Shown here: one piece after another, positions 19,669-32,143 of the stretch | Position numbering within the stretch: position 1 is the stretch's first letter | How the letters are laid out: every line of letters starts with the position of its first letter | Assembly (NCBI GenBank): GCA_949317995.1 | Contig: OX439049.1 | Span: 65,089,247 to 65,153,246 of the forward strand | Source of the DNA: Acholoe squamosa | Lineage: Eukaryota; Annelida; Polychaeta; Phyllodocida; Polynoidae | DNA: 64,000 nucleotides | Reading direction: 5' to 3' | Notes under the pieces: model-generated | The model's input: only the letters and a program-made list of their open reading frames with translations | Told to the model about the DNA's origin: nothing | Database searches by the model: none | Translations under genes and position numbers: made by a program

Positions 19669-21122
19669 TAATGCACAATGTAGTATATACCCCTTATTCC
19701 GTCTATGCCTGATGACTTATTTTTATCAATTTCTTTTAGAGCAAAATGCACATCCCACTTATTAACCTTAATATTCTGATCTAAGAAGTTTTCATTTGCC
19801 AATAGTTCATCTATATCTAGATTATTATCCACAAGATATTGATCAGTTCCAACAGCAGCAATATGCAGATCCTTACCAATATTACAAAAAAAGTCATTTA
19901 CATATTCACAAACATCATCAGAAGTTACATCAGCACCAGTTATATGATGTCTCATGTCTGGATACACAATAGAATTCGAATTTTTAAACAAGTCATTTAT
20001 GTTTTTCCAGAATTTTTTGGGATTACCATAACTTACTTGCAACTCTTGCATGACACCACCAATTTGATTTGCTTTAATTTTCTTCCTAATTTTTCTTCGA
20101 CAATCCTTTATGGCTTGCTTTTCCTGAACACTTTTATTGGCACTATAGAGATGTAACCATCCTTCTCTTTCAAATACTAAATCCATAACTTCATCATCAA
20201 TCCATGATCTCCTACTTTTTTTAATGTATCGTTCAACATGAGGGTGAAAAGTGTCCAAATACTCAATTAACAGAGTCAATAACATATCCCATAATATATC
20301 AGGATCATCAGTAATATTATAATAGGGTTTCCAGTCACATGATTCTAAAAAATCTCTAAATCTGTCTTCATTAAAGTTTCTATAATCTCTTCCTCTATAC
20401 TTAGTGCTAACATAACTGATATTCTCATGTCCTCTACAACCAAAAACTGGGAGGTGATCAGAAATTAGGGCAGAGACCATACTTGCATTAGTTACATCTA
20501 AGCTATTTGTAATTATGTTATCAATACAAGTACCACTAAATGGTCTCGTCACCTCATTAATTAGTATTTTCCATCCAATATCCTTGCACACATTTCTGAA
20601 ACTTTCACACCCTGCATCATTTTCATCATACATATTGAGATTAATGTCACCTAAGATCCAAGTCTCATGCCTACCATGATTGTTGTTATATTCGTAGCCA
20701 GCGATGGATCGCAAGAAATTGATAAAATGTGGTACATTTGTATTTGGGATTCTATAGATAGAGACAATCAATAAATCCTTTTCACCAGGAAGGTTTAACA
20801 TAATAGCAATACTTTCATAATCGATGGTCTGTATGGTAAAGTCATTTACAACTCTAATGTACTGCCCTAGGCCAGCCTTCACACTTAGGCCAACTCCTCC
20901 ACAATTTTTACCAATTCTATCATTCCTATACAGTAACCTATCCTCTCTATTAATCAGGCCATCTGGTGAGGCAGGCTTCAGCCAGGTTTCACATAGACAT
21001 ATTATGTCACTCCTTCCTAATATCCCATAGATTTCATTATATTTGTCTTCAAAACTACGACAATTTATTGATGAAATTACCAGTCCCCTCCTCTCCCTGA
21101 AATCACTAACACCACAAACCAT
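19659..21122 (-). pseudogene. LINE apurinic-type endonuclease plus N-terminal RT region
   Basis: Starts with ISSINCRSFEDKYNEIYGIL (metal-binding Asn) and CLCETWL (Glu), followed by YRNDRIGKNCGGVGLSVKAG, ILGDINLNMYD, CIDNIITNS and ALISDHLPVFG (catalytic Asp-His). These are the standard motifs of APE-like LINE endonucleases that nick target DNA. It ends at KSSGIDGI, the motif that normally leads straight into the reverse transcriptase, then hits the frameshift. No separate ORF1 was found in the 465 bases upstream of 21122 within the insertion. Confidence 0.9.
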
Positions 21123-21587
21123 AAGTTTAATTTTATGTATACTTAAACAATGAATATATACACATGTGAAAAAGCATCAACAAAAGAACAACAAATAAAT
21201 GACTAATTACAGAATATACAAATCCTCTTCCACAAATTATCCTCGTAGAAGGGGTGACTGATTATACCAGCTTACCTATGTCAGCTATGTGGCTAATCAG
21301 AGAAAAATCCCCCCCCCCGACTTAGAAACTGCTTGGCGACTTAAGATCTTATAACTGGGTATCGCTAGGGTTAATGATATTAAAGGACAGCAACAGTGAC
21401 ACTTAAGATTATTAACCTAATTTAGAATTAAGAAAGAAGAATTTAAGGCATTTTGTCAAATATCATAATTGATCCAGATTTAAAGAAGCAAAAACAATAG
21501 AGAAGGGAATGTATTGGATTACTATTGAAACCAACCTGTGGATACATTGATTAAATTCAACTTTATTAAACAGCCAGAATCTCCATA

Positions 21588-23770
21588 GTTGTCTGGTGAA
21601 TCTGGGTCAGCTGCATGTGGAGCTCAGTTTCCACATGGCCTTGGAAAAGACTACAGCTGTCCTGCTGTACAATGCCATGACTACATCATTCACCATGGCC
21701 TTTAATGCAGTTAACATTTGTTCATATGGATCAGATTAGAGTGCTGTAGATTATTACAAGACTTCTGTGATTCTGGGTGCTTTTTCAGGATATTCCCGTT
21801 CTGATACCTGTCATTATTCCAAGACTTTTGTGATTTTGGGTGCTTTTTCTGGATATTCCCATGCACATACCTGTCGATATTGCACACCCTGAAGGCTGTA
21901 ACATCACTTTTGAGAGGCATGCAGTTATCCATGGATAACCTGCACACTGTGCAGTTATCCATTGATAACCTGCACGCCTCTTATGTCCTAACATGTCATA
22001 TGTTACATGTTAAAACCCACGAAATTTTCAAGGCCAGGGTAGGGTTGAACCTGTAGCCTCAGATCCCTAGACCAACTCCCTATGCAGTGCGCCACAGGGA
22101 CTGACGAGAAGTGGTTGGCTAGAACTAAAACTGATTTTAGTTGTCAAATAATCACCAACATTCATTCATATTAACTTCAATAGGCATACTTTAATGTGTA
22201 ACTGTTCCATATCTAGCAGTAGTTTGTGATAGAACTGGTCACAAGCTTGACCACAATTTGACTTTTTTGAGCAGGGAGTAACCCATTGATTGGGTTAGTG
22301 GGGCTAAATAACCTCATGTAGGTAACGTATAACACATTTTCTGAAAAAGTGAGGGGTATATCTATCATAAAAGCCACAAAAAACAGTAATCTTTACAATA
22401 TTAGGGACATGAGATGTGAAAAAGTGGGATAAATCTTTGGGTCCGATGCTGATTTTTGGAATTTCCACACTCAAACAGACACTTAAAGTATTAGGATCAT
22501 ACCCAAATACTGCAGGAGGATGCAGGAGTGTATAATCTATCAGATGGATATCAAAATTACACCTGTTGATAACTGACGGACAGGAGAGTGAGTTTTAGCA
22601 GCAGAATCTATTTTTGAGCAGGGAGTAACACACATAGGGCCCTGGCAAGTGACATGCTTCAACCCCATATAACACCCAGTCATTTAGAAATAATGGCAAA
22701 ATTCCACCACTTGCTGACGGACAACATCAGTTTTCATCAAAATAAAAGCATTTGGACCCCAACAAAGTATATCAATGTGTGCCCTACACCTTCGTACATC
22801 TTATAAAGGTGAATTTTTGGCTGATCCCTTACCTTTCTTTTGCTTTAGGAATAACAATTGTCAGTAAAATTGGACAGAAAGAGGATCAAACAATAGGTTG
22901 AAGTGTCCTTATTGTGATTAGAAAAGACCCGTATGGATGCGCCATGCGAGGGACGACAGAGATGTCATCTGGTTTAGAGCGAAAGGACTTAGAATTTTGA
23001 GCAGAGAGTAACATCCAGTCATATTTTATGGTTTACAAATAGCACAAAGAGTCAATATGGGACCAATTTTTGTCCATGATTAATTAGGAGGTGCCAATAC
23101 ACTATGCAAAGCAAAAATTTACTGTATGGAAGCAGGAGAATTTGATTCATTAACCAAAATGTTAAATGTTACTCCCTGCTCAAAAATGTGTATGCCAATA
23201 CACTTTAGGGCCAGGACTAAAAGAAAATGGGTGTGGCCGCAATTTCTTTATACCATATAAACCCCTTAAATGTCCCTCAAAATTAAGTGCAGCATGGATG
23301 GTAGAAACAGAATATTTCATTGGTATTTTGAGAAGGTTTATTTTTGAGCAGAGAGTAGCATAATGCTGCCTTTATTCAGTATAAAGGGGAGAAAAAAAAT
23401 CTACCATGTACATCAGGTTAAAACCCTTTGGATCTCAGAGTTAACATATGTATTGAATTGCAAAAGTGATTTTTAGGGGTGTTGTACAGTATAAGCATCA
23501 TGTGGGGGTGTGTGAAAATTGTATTTTTTCAGCAAAATACACGCTTTTTGGTCATTTTCCAACTCTGTAGACCAATAACTCAAAAAAATTATGGTCCGAT
23601 TCGCTAAAGTTTACTCTCATTTTAAAGCTTAGGATGTTTCCTCTTGAATGAAACCAAAAACTGCCAGGCTAGTGCATAGGCTTTGACCCTATTGGTAGGT
23701 AAAGCTTAAAAACCCTGTAAAATGCTAAAAGTACCATTTTCAAAAATTTGGCCTACATGTCATATGTTAC
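21588..23770. other. Noncoding block with dispersed 19-bp motif, unit 1
   Basis: 21588-22130 matches unit 2 (42910-43424). 22130-23750 has no counterpart in unit 2, which holds different sequence there. Contains a SINE-like segment and five copies of a TTTTTGAGCAGGGAGTAAC motif. 23540-23720 is a diverged repeat also found at 52640-52830. No coding signal found. Confidence 0.6.
22005..22125 (-). mobile_element. tRNA-derived SINE-like segment, unit 1
   Basis: On the minus strand, GTCCCTGTGGCGCACTGCA (A-box-like) is followed about 40 bases later by GGTTCAACCC (B-box consensus GGTTCRANNC), the spacing of a type 2 Pol III promoter. The unit 2 counterpart is at about 43305-43424; related copies lie at 26885-26965 and 45010-45130. 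Confidence 0.55.
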
Positions 23771-23775
23771 ATGTG

Positions 23776-23876
23776 TAGGGGCAGTGATTCCCTGTACCTG
23801 GTCGAGATACCGAGTGGTCCCCCCTCGCTAGGGGGATCTCTACAGAGCTCGGTACCAGGTAATCACTGCCCCCTAG
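23776..23876. mobile_element. Foldback MITE, copy A
   Basis: Begins TAGGGGCAGTGATT and ends with its near reverse complement AATCACTGCCCCCTA; internal GTACCTGGT / ACCAGGTA also pairs. About 100 bp with no coding capacity. Related copies: 24292-24391, 44198-44271 (right end lost), 44331-44430. Confidence 0.8.
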
Positions 23877-23927
23877 TGTGTATCATACCGATCCAGGTGT
23901 GGTTGGAAGGTAGAGCATGTCAGGCCA

Positions 23928-23999
23928 GGGGAAGTAGCTCAGGGGTAGAGCTTCCGCTTCAAAGTTGGAGGGTCCAGGGTTCGAGTACCGCTTTCTCCA
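23928..23999 (+). other. tRNA-like 72-nt segment (tRNA pseudogene or SINE head)
   Basis: A 7-bp acceptor pairing (GGGGAAG with TTTCTCC, two G-T pairs), a clean D-arm (GCTC...GAGC), an anticodon loop TTCAAAG (would read CAA) and a TTCGAGT T-loop. The T-stem has three mismatches and the anticodon stem one, and a Leu-type anticodon without a long variable arm is not normal. A functional tRNA is therefore unlikely. Confidence 0.45.
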
Positions 24000-24291
24000 T
24001 GACATTTTCTGCTAACCACATCATTGGTGGAGAAACCGAGCATCCTAATGCAATCACGGATTGAAGGTATGGGAACCCCGAATCTTAACGCAATCATGGA
24101 TTGAGGACTCAGGAACTGGGCCGATATGATACAGATGACGCTTCAACCAATCTGGTACTTGTAGCAGTACATCCACTGGAAAGTCAGGAGTGCCCCAACA
24201 CTGCTTGATAAAGCCTCAACCTCCAGGTTACTGGATTGAGGGTGAATGCCGGGTGCTAGTGGATGTTGGTTGATCCTGATAGGAAGGAATG

Positions 24292-24391
24292 TAGGGGCAG
24301 TAATTCCCTGTAGTTGGTGGAGATACCGAGTGGTCTCACCTTGCTAGGGGGATCTCTACAGAGCTCGGTACCAGGTAATCACTTCCCCCGA
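24292..24391. mobile_element. Foldback MITE, copy B
   Basis: Same family as 23776-23876: begins GTAGGGGCAGTAATTCCCTG, ends with a diverged inverted end. Shared with unit 2 copy D (44331-44430), including the GATAGGAAGGAAT sequence before it. Confidence 0.8.
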
Positions 24392-24517
24392 GTGTGTGTA
24401 TCATTTAAAACGATGTACTTGTTACATATTTAATATAATAGTTGTTCTTTGAACTACTGTTGTATAATTTAACTAAACTTACCCTTGAAGTCAAAACTGT
24501 ATCTCTCTTCAAAATTG

Positions 24518-25593
24518 TATACAGGCTTGGAAAACATTGGCAAGCCTGCTCTGTTGGAGGAGTGAAAAACGTTGGCCCATCCTCCAACACTTTTGGTTGA
24601 ATATGCCACGCTGTAAGGTTAAGTGTAGAAAAGGCAATTTGTGCAATGCAATGATGATTTGTGCAAAGAGATTGATCTTTATAGTGGTAGACCTTGTAAT
24701 TATCCAGGTATGTGTATGAACCTATTCAAAACAAACTTGTGTATGATGAGATATGCTGCATTTACTGTATCAAAATTATTTCAAATTATCCATTTTGTGT
24801 TTACTCCATACCCCCTGTCACACCTCCCCACCTGCATTACCCCCACTGTTGGGGGATTGTTCAACACCTGCACTAATGTATTGTATTGTAATTTCTTTTA
24901 TTTATCCTGGAAGAATACATATCCAATTATAGAATGTATTTGCGTATTTTCCAGCCGTAGTAGTCATAAATTGATCCGTTAAGCGGGTTTTAAGTGACAA
25001 ATGAATGTCACAGAAGATATGCAGTACTATGCAAAGGTTGCATAGTCCTGCATTTGGTTAGTAACTAATAATGTTTTGTTATTACATAATTTGAAAGAGA
25101 TGAAAGATAATTATGATGCACTGAAATTTGAGGCTTGTTATACTAGTGTTTATAGTGCTGTGTTCTCTGGTGTTCCTAACAGCAGCCTCGATTAATAATA
25201 CATTTAAAGGTCTGCAAAAAGCAGATAGAAAGAAAGGAGGGGAAAAGAATAAAGTAGAGAAATAGAAACATAAAAAGGACAGACAGGACAAACAATACAT
25301 ATAATAAAGGATTCATACCGGCCACATCAATGGCGGGTATGGATCATATGTGCAATAATATAATGTCTTATCAGTGATCACTATGGCAACCAGGAGATAA
25401 GAACAATCACTGGGGGGCAGTGTCCACCAGTGGGGAGTTGTCCAACAGTGGCCTAGGTCCCCATTGTCCAACAGTGGAGAGTTGTCCAACAGTGGCTAAG
25501 GCTCCTCCACATACAGGTTTATTAGTCGAGATATGGCCAACATTTTTCTCCAGTCCACTGTTGGCATCATGTTACATTTTTCCCAGCCTGGTA
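24518..25593. mobile_element. 1.08-kb TIR element, unit 1 only
   Basis: Left end TATACAGGCTTGGAAAA; the right end, read in reverse complement, is TATACCAGGCTGGGAAAAA. A second inverted block follows on each side (AAAAACGTTGGCC near 24567; GGCCAACATTTTT near 25532). Unit 2 lacks the segment (junction near 44556), so it inserted after duplication or was lost cleanly. Contains four near-copies of GTCCAACAGTGG at 25419-25493. No transposase seen: non-autonomous. Confidence 0.75.
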
Positions 25594-25639
25594 TATTTAC
25601 TACTAAGGTTTGTTAACTTCATAGTGTTACATACTTTAT

Positions 25640-26476
25640 ATATATATTTTCGCTCCACTATATTGTCAGGAGACCATTATAGGTATTGTACTTATCATAT
25701 TTATTTTTCACCTTTGACTCTACCATGTAACCCAGTGTCCGAGTCTACCCACAAGCCAAGCCATACCCATAGACCAAAGGCTGGCGGTGTCAACTGCACT
25801 CAGTGACCCCACCTCCTCCCACTGGAGGATACGCCCATTAACCACGAGCAGCTCACTGCATGCCAGGAATTCCTAGCAGCTATGTTTAGACCAACTCCTC
25901 CTGCTGGAAGACATGCCCATTAATCATGAGCAGCTCACTGCATGCCAGGAATTCCTAGTAGCTATGTTTAGACCAACTCCTCCCGCTAGAGGACATGCCT
26001 ATTAATCATGAGCAGCTCACAGCATACCGGGAATTCCCAGCAGCTATATTTAGAACCATAGGACTCTGTGACCCCCAGTGCTATGTTTAGGATCCACCTA
26101 CACACCTGCACTGGAGTTCCCCAGTTACTATATTTAGCTCACCTGATACTATTTTTAGGATGAGCTGGGTGAGCAGCTCCTACTATAAATACCTGTAGGT
26201 GGAGCAGCTCACTCATCTTTCTACCTTCATACTTCATCCCTCACACACTCACGTGAGACAAGAGCCCTCAGCTCAAGGGCTAGGCTTGGACACTGTTGGG
26301 CACCTTATACTGTATCACCATCTATACCTTGTGGACTTCAATGAATAAAGTGGATATCAAACTGGATCCCTGATTCGTCTGTATTCATCCTCATTCATCA
26401 TTTACGGACTCGTTGACAATATCATTGTGTAAATACTTCCCTCGGGCCCTATTTTAGTTTCTAGACTATTTCCTAC
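25640..26476. mobile_element. 0.84-kb insertion with 82-bp triplicate, unit 1 only
   Basis: Unit 2 reads directly across this point (near 44604). The insert holds three tandem copies of an 82-bp unit (about 25809-26053, with GAGCAGCTCACTGCATGCC and GGAATTCC in each), a TATAAATA at about 26185 and an AATAAA near 26344. TATA followed by AATAAA suggests a solo LTR, but TG/CA ends and target duplications could not be defined. Confidence 0.5.
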
Positions 26477-26884
26477 GTGTTTTTATACCCTAGTCATAGC
26501 TGATGGGGGTAGTGTAGGGGCTCATGGAGCGTCTTATCTGGTTTTAGCTCCCTATTCGAGAGGGCAGGTCAGTCTTTGCAGTTACCGCCGGTAGGACCAC
26601 AGGTCGCTTCCATCTCTGGCCACTATGAGGTGGTGGCAGCACTGGTCGTCACTACTCCAGTCCCTACCTGGGAACACGTAGGGAATTCAGTTGTCTTCTG
26701 GCTACGGCCAGAGCAACACCTGTAGAGCACCGAGCTATCCTTGTAGCACCACTTCGAACTCATGTGATTCATGAATAAACATGTGCCAGTTGCACTAACC
26801 CAGGCTAACTTGTCTGGTTTTGCTTGATATTAACATATCTCAAACCCAAAAAAGTTATATAAGAACTCGAACCATTACACATGT

Positions 26885-26965
26885 TAAAACCTACAAGAGT
26901 TCTATTGCCAAGGGCAGGGGTCGAACCCATACCACAGGGACTGACGAGAAGTGGTTGGCTAGAAC
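26885..26965 (-). mobile_element. tRNA-derived SINE-like segment, truncated
   Basis: Minus-strand GGTTCGACCCCTGCCCTTGG-like B-box region, next to GTCAGTCCCTGTGG. It lacks the middle present in its unit 2 counterpart (45010-45130), where a complete A-box to B-box spacing is seen. Confidence 0.45.
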
Positions 26966-27047
26966 CAGGTCTCTACAGCTTTGTCGCTGCTGCTCCAATA
27001 ACCCCGACAACTGCTTGACTTGTTCAGACCATACCGATGTTTCCCAG

Positions 27048-27195
27048 TAACCAGGTGTGTGTACCGATAGTTTAGTGGTCAGCAAGTTGCTCTCAAAACC
27101 CCAGGTACAGGCGTTTGTGTCCTGGCCTGGTTCATCTTTTTTGCAGTGCACGCCGTCAAACCTTGTGTTTCAGGCTTCGAGTCCTATGGGGAGGT
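27048..27195 (+). mobile_element. tRNA-like SINE segment, unit 1
   Basis: ACCGATAGTTTAGTGGTCAGC resembles a tRNA A-box arm and is followed by a short body, a T-run (27138-27143) and a region ending in TTCGAGTCCTATGGGG, a B-box-like sequence. The unit 2 copy (about 45308-45460) is nearly identical. Type uncertain. Confidence 0.4.
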
Positions 27196-29838
27196 GAATG
27201 ATTTTTTTTTTCAAATTGAATTTATTGATATTCTATTGATTATTTATTGATAATTTATTGATGAGTCATGTAATAAAGACAGTAAGGTATGGGCTAACGG
27301 TCACCTTATTCATTGTATTGTAGAATATCAAAACGAGTTGGTGAAACCATCAGCGTTTGAATTAAATGACATCTCATATATTTTAGACAGATCACCAGAC
27401 CATGCCTCCACTATAAAGCAGATACTGAAGGGCAGTCAGTACATAACTTTAACCCTTTTAGGATTGTATATGGTACCAACCTCACTAATCCAGGCCTATA
27501 CTTAGGGCCTGGACCAGTCTTTACTTGTGACTTTTGATGCTATAAAATGGGCTTGGGTTCTTGGACATGCCCTCAGCAATAAACAACTCCCATGTACAGT
27601 GCTTAAAAGAGGGAAGTTATTGAGCCAAAATGAGAAACAAAATCATATAATACATCACTGCAAAGGGGGTGGGGGGCCCTTTTGGTACCATTGACAAACA
27701 GTGATATTAGGTTTGGGGTCCTAAAAACTGCCAAAAAACAGTGACATGACTATCAAAAGTCTGATCTATGCATAGCCCTGTGTATGTGTCACATACAAGG
27801 TTATACATGAGATATACTCCATGGGGTCAGCGGGGCCATCCATAAATTACATCACACCTTTTTTCAACACCCCCGCCCCCTGTCACACTTCGTCACACAT
27901 CACCAACATCCCCCTCAAATATTATGTCACACTTGGCAAGGTCCCCCCCTTCAGCCATCCTATCGACTCAGCTCAGCTTCCAATAATAATTTCTGAATCT
28001 TATTAGGATTTTACCTGAGTAACAGGGACATGGGGATAAAATAGAATCTTACCTGACTACGGGTGTGGGATTGGGTCACGCCCCCCCAATTTTACCACTA
28101 CCATTACAGTGCTGACTTTCTGTAGGTACCTTCTAGCTAATATATTTAGCTTGTTCCATATGATGTTTTTGATATAGATCTTAAACACTGTTAAAGGGGG
28201 GCTAGCACAGCAAACTACAACATGGGCACTAGGTACCGGATCAAAGATTGTTGATAAAGTTGTGGGACCCAGCGGCAAATTTGCAATGATCTGATTGGTC
28301 AAGAGGTGGTTATGTGACTTTGTAATGCGGACATGCAATAGCATGCTAGGCCCCCTTTAAAACTAATTTTTGAAAACACAATCCTTGACACCTCCCCATC
28401 CCCTGTCACACTTGGTCACAATCGGAAAATACCCCTCACCCCCTCCTGTGTGACGTAATTTATGGACAGCCCACGAAGGCAATATCATATATAGGAGCCA
28501 AGGGCAATATATGCTGATACTTCCTGCAGGTGTCTTAGCAAAGTCATATATAGGCCCTAGGTATCAGAGTGACATAATAAATTGCCCTTGGAGGTGCACA
28601 GTGCAGCCCCTTCATTTGGCTCTTGGGGTATTGTGCACTCAGCTGTGACGAGGCCCTTTACTGCAATGCACAGGTAGTTAGCAGGGTGGGAGCAGTGGGT
28701 CAGAGGCTGGTATGGTACCTGCAGTATTTTCCCTCTAAATCATCATAGTGAAGGTGCCTATGTAGACGACTGATGAGAAGATACATCAGGAAATGACATT
28801 CACTGCACATCCTACCTAGATACACCCCTTTTTCCAATGATAGGGCAAATTACCATGGAAACCATCACTCCTAATGACTGGAACATATCACATCAACATC
28901 TTAGGCTGCAATGGGTATTATTTCTCTTTGGATAAATTTCTTTGAATAAATGTTAAAAATGGCATATTCAAGTGAGAGAATAGAGAAAAATGTCTGTTTT
29001 TCTGTTGATTCTATTGCCATGGTAACTGCAACAGTTCACTAATAGAATGTTTCTACCTACTTTATCATAAATCCCAACAAAATAGCTTCAAGGAAATGTG
29101 ATATGAAGAACAGTGCATGTGGAGTTTTTCAGCTGTCATATCATCTTCAAAAATGATAACAACATAAAAAAAAATGATGACCAACACCTGCTTCTGTTAC
29201 TTGTTTGCAAAAACTGTCAGATAATTATTTTCATTACTTGATTTAAATTATTCTGGAATCCCATCTATTGACTGGATATGAAATATACGGACATCAATGA
29301 AAAGCTCATTTGAATTCGCAGACTTGGTATATGACAGATTATCATAGACCTAATATTATATGTCAAATCAATAGTGCGATATTGGGTGAAATGTCTTTCT
29401 GCTGGACACATGTAATTGACATGTTTGTGTGTGTATACATGAAGTCTCTTTGACTAGGCACCACACTGGTATATAAAAACTGTAAAACCCAGTATAGACC
29501 ATTTCTATGACCCGCCGTGACCTCCTTAAGTCAAGGTGTGGCATATATCTATGCATATATAGATGAACTATAGATAGGAACAGCAATTGTAGCAGGCCTC
29601 CAGGCATTATGATTCTCCTAACATCTGGGTGTGGCTTATACACAGGATGAACAGGACACTGACAGTGGATGATTGTGATGGCAACGACTCAAATTTAACC
29701 CTTCTATGGCCAAACATTGCTGTTATGTGTTAGTCGTCATGATACATGAATAACCTGGTGAGTAACTCACCTCATGTCAGCCATGTATGGACTCAATGCA
29801 GTTATTTAGATTTGGTGGCATGATGCACTAATTCAGTT
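27196..29838. other. Noncoding distal block of unit 1
   Basis: No coding signal found. Matches 45460-48122 of unit 2 nearly throughout. Includes the TIR element 27832-28472. Unit 2 carries about 60 extra bases near 46948-47010. Confidence 0.6.
27832..28472. mobile_element. Non-autonomous TIR element, unit 1
   Basis: Left end GGGGCCATCCATAAATTACA, right end reverse complement GGGCTGTCCATAAATTACGT, followed by TCACAC and C/G-rich runs on both sides. These ends resemble a TIR type common in invertebrate genomes. No transposase frame. Present in both units (also 46082-46736), so it predates the duplication. Confidence 0.75.
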
Positions 29839-29907
29839 CTAGTAAGCACTGTTACCGTCACTGCATTGATGCATAAAGCTGACCAAGGGACATACACCTG
29901 GAGGTAT

Positions 29908-30432
29908 CATGCTGCATTGGTGCATCACGCTGTATTGGTAAATCATGCTGTATTGGTGCATCATGTTGTAATGGTGCATTATGCTGTATTGGTGCATTAT
30001 GCTGTATTGGTGCATCATGCTGCTTTGGTGCATCATGCTGTATTGGTGCATTATGCTGTATTGGTGCATCATGCTGTAATGGTGCATTATGCTGTATTGG
30101 TGCATTATGCTATATTGGTGCATCATGCTGGATTGGTGCATCATGCTGTATTGGTGCATCATGCTGCATTGGTGCATCATGCTGCATTGTTGCATCATGC
30201 TGCTTTGGTGCATCATGCTGTAATGGTGCATCATACTGTATTGGTGCATTATGCTGGATTGGTGCATCATGCTGGATTGGTGCATCATGCTCTATTGGTG
30301 CATCATGCTGGATTGGTGCATCATACTGTATTGGTGCATTATGCTGTATTGGTGCATCATGCTGGATTGGTGCATCATGCTCTATTGGTGCATCATGCTG
30401 CATTGGTGCATCATGCTACATTGGTGCATCAT
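29908..30432. repeat. 18-bp minisatellite, array 2 (about 29 copies)
   Basis: Same unit as array 1, with more CTGGATTGG and CTCTATTGG variants. Bounded on the left by GACCAAGGGACATACACCTG and on the right by CAACCAAAGGACTTGAATCT, both forms of the bookend motif. Confidence 0.95.
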
Positions 30433-32143
30433 ATCAACCAAAGGACTTGAATCTGGAGGTACCATGCTGCATTGATGCATCATGCTGACCAAGCGGCATG
30501 AACCTAGAGGCAACATACTGCCTGTAGAGAAGCTGTACTAACCATTTTACTGCACAGTAGTGAAAGTGGCTGCCATGTTACTTATATAACCAGACATTTT
30601 GTTGGCACTATGTGTAAATTTCTAAGCCTCCCCCCACCCCACATTAAAAAAAAGGTTTGATGTTATGTAGAGATCTAGTTGAGGGCCGTTGGACACCCTC
30701 ACCACCTTCTGGCATTTATGAGGGTTGGCATTGGTGAGGTTACATAACGTCATTACATGGTCTCTTTCCTTACAGATAACACACACCCTACCCACAGCCG
30801 GCATTATGATATAGACAAACACAGCAAGAAAGGGTCACTTTTCACTTTCGACAAAAATTGTTGATAAAGGTTTTGGACTTTTATTTGGAAAGCCTTTCTT
30901 TGTCAGCCATGAGCCATTGAATACCCAGTACTTGATAATTGTGTGAATCCTTTGGTGGTTGCTATGCTAAGTTATGAGCATTCCACCAAAATTAAAGTTA
31001 GTACAACTGTATTCATAAAGAAGACACTCCTTCTCACCAGATTGGTCTATAGCTTTGCTAGCACTAGTTAGCACAAAATGAATGTGTTACTGTGAAATGA
31101 TTCTCTAAACACCAGACCATCTTGCTCTTAAATGAAAATTGTGATCTGTGGATTTTGAGTCGATATATCATAAATACATTGTCACCTCAAAATCATATTA
31201 TAAGTTACAGGCATGGCTTATTTACGTGGATGGCCTTATAGCAGAGGGGAGTAGTTTCTCCAAACAATCTACAAAGTCCCTCCACACAACATGGTACAAG
31301 GGGCTGCTGGGGGCTCTGAACTTTGAAAATTCATTGATAGAACAAAAATCATGGCATTTCAAATTTCTCTGGCAAAGCCAAAATGGCTGGGTACATCTTG
31401 AGCAGTGTTCACCTTATACACGGGGTATTGTGGTAGAAATTTAGTGAATGTAGAAATCAGAGCATGTCAAGTTTTCCATGTCAGCTCATCGCTGACACAT
31501 GGCCTGTCATTATAACCCACCACACCGTGTGTTAGCTATAGAGTTATACAAATTACACATGCGCAATGAACAGGAGGCAGTTTCTCAACATGTTGAATTT
31601 AGTAGGTTATATCCATAGCCAAAATAAAGACTTTCTTAAATTCTTCTTCAAAATGGTATAAGTAAACTGGAATAATATAAGATGTTAAGAATAAGTTGAA
31701 ATCAAATGGGATTAATTGGAAAAAGAGCCCAAACTGTGCCCTGCAAAATGCCTGTTCCAGTATATATTCTCAATTGGTGCAACTTAATTCTTGCCCTTTA
31801 ATATGTGCACCTTGGGTTTGATTTGACCAAATGCACCTGTTTAAACCAAAATAAAATGAAGAACCTTTTGTAGAAGAGGTGTATGGCAACTGGAGTTTGT
31901 CCTGTAGGCATAATTGAGAGAAAAGTAGGTTTTGAGCCTAAACCATCTGATATACTAACTTCAGGATGACTAGGGGTCTCTGGAGTTATATTATGATTCT
32001 GGTAGAATGCTCAGAAACAGGCCCCTGGCTATCGCTACTTTCGGTACATACAGGTGTTCCAGCCAGAAGACATCAACATGTTTACCATATCAGGAGAATT
32101 CACAGTCCAGTACAAGACATCACATTATACATCTCCTACAGCC
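30433..32143. other. Noncoding flank of protease unit 2
   Basis: Matches 8293-10281 without the solo-LTR-like insertion; about 31213 is the empty site. It contains extra sequence near 31265-31440 absent from unit 1. No coding signal found. Confidence 0.6.

Larger units (their letters stand above)
17732..21587 (-). mobile_element. LINE (non-LTR retrotransposon, APE type), present only in unit 1
   Basis: Inserted into sequence that is continuous in unit 2 (around 42910). The left edge is a T-run (17731-17744), i.e. the 3' poly(A) of a minus-strand element. AGTT occurs at both junctions and could be a very short target-site duplication. It carries an endonuclease/reverse-transcriptase ORF split by one frameshift at about 19665-19690. 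Sequence types resemble the CR1/jockey/Rex1 group. Confidence 0.88.

Noticed and set aside
23928..23999. Functional tRNA-Leu(CAA)
   Set aside because: T-stem has three mismatches and there is no long variable arm; a tRNA-derived pseudogene or SINE head is more likely.
26513..26895. A second solo LTR (TGTAGGGGCTC ... CCTACA)
   Set aside because: The apparent CTACA end belongs to the adjoining SINE-like segment, which also follows different sequence elsewhere (near 22014), so the LTR boundary is false.
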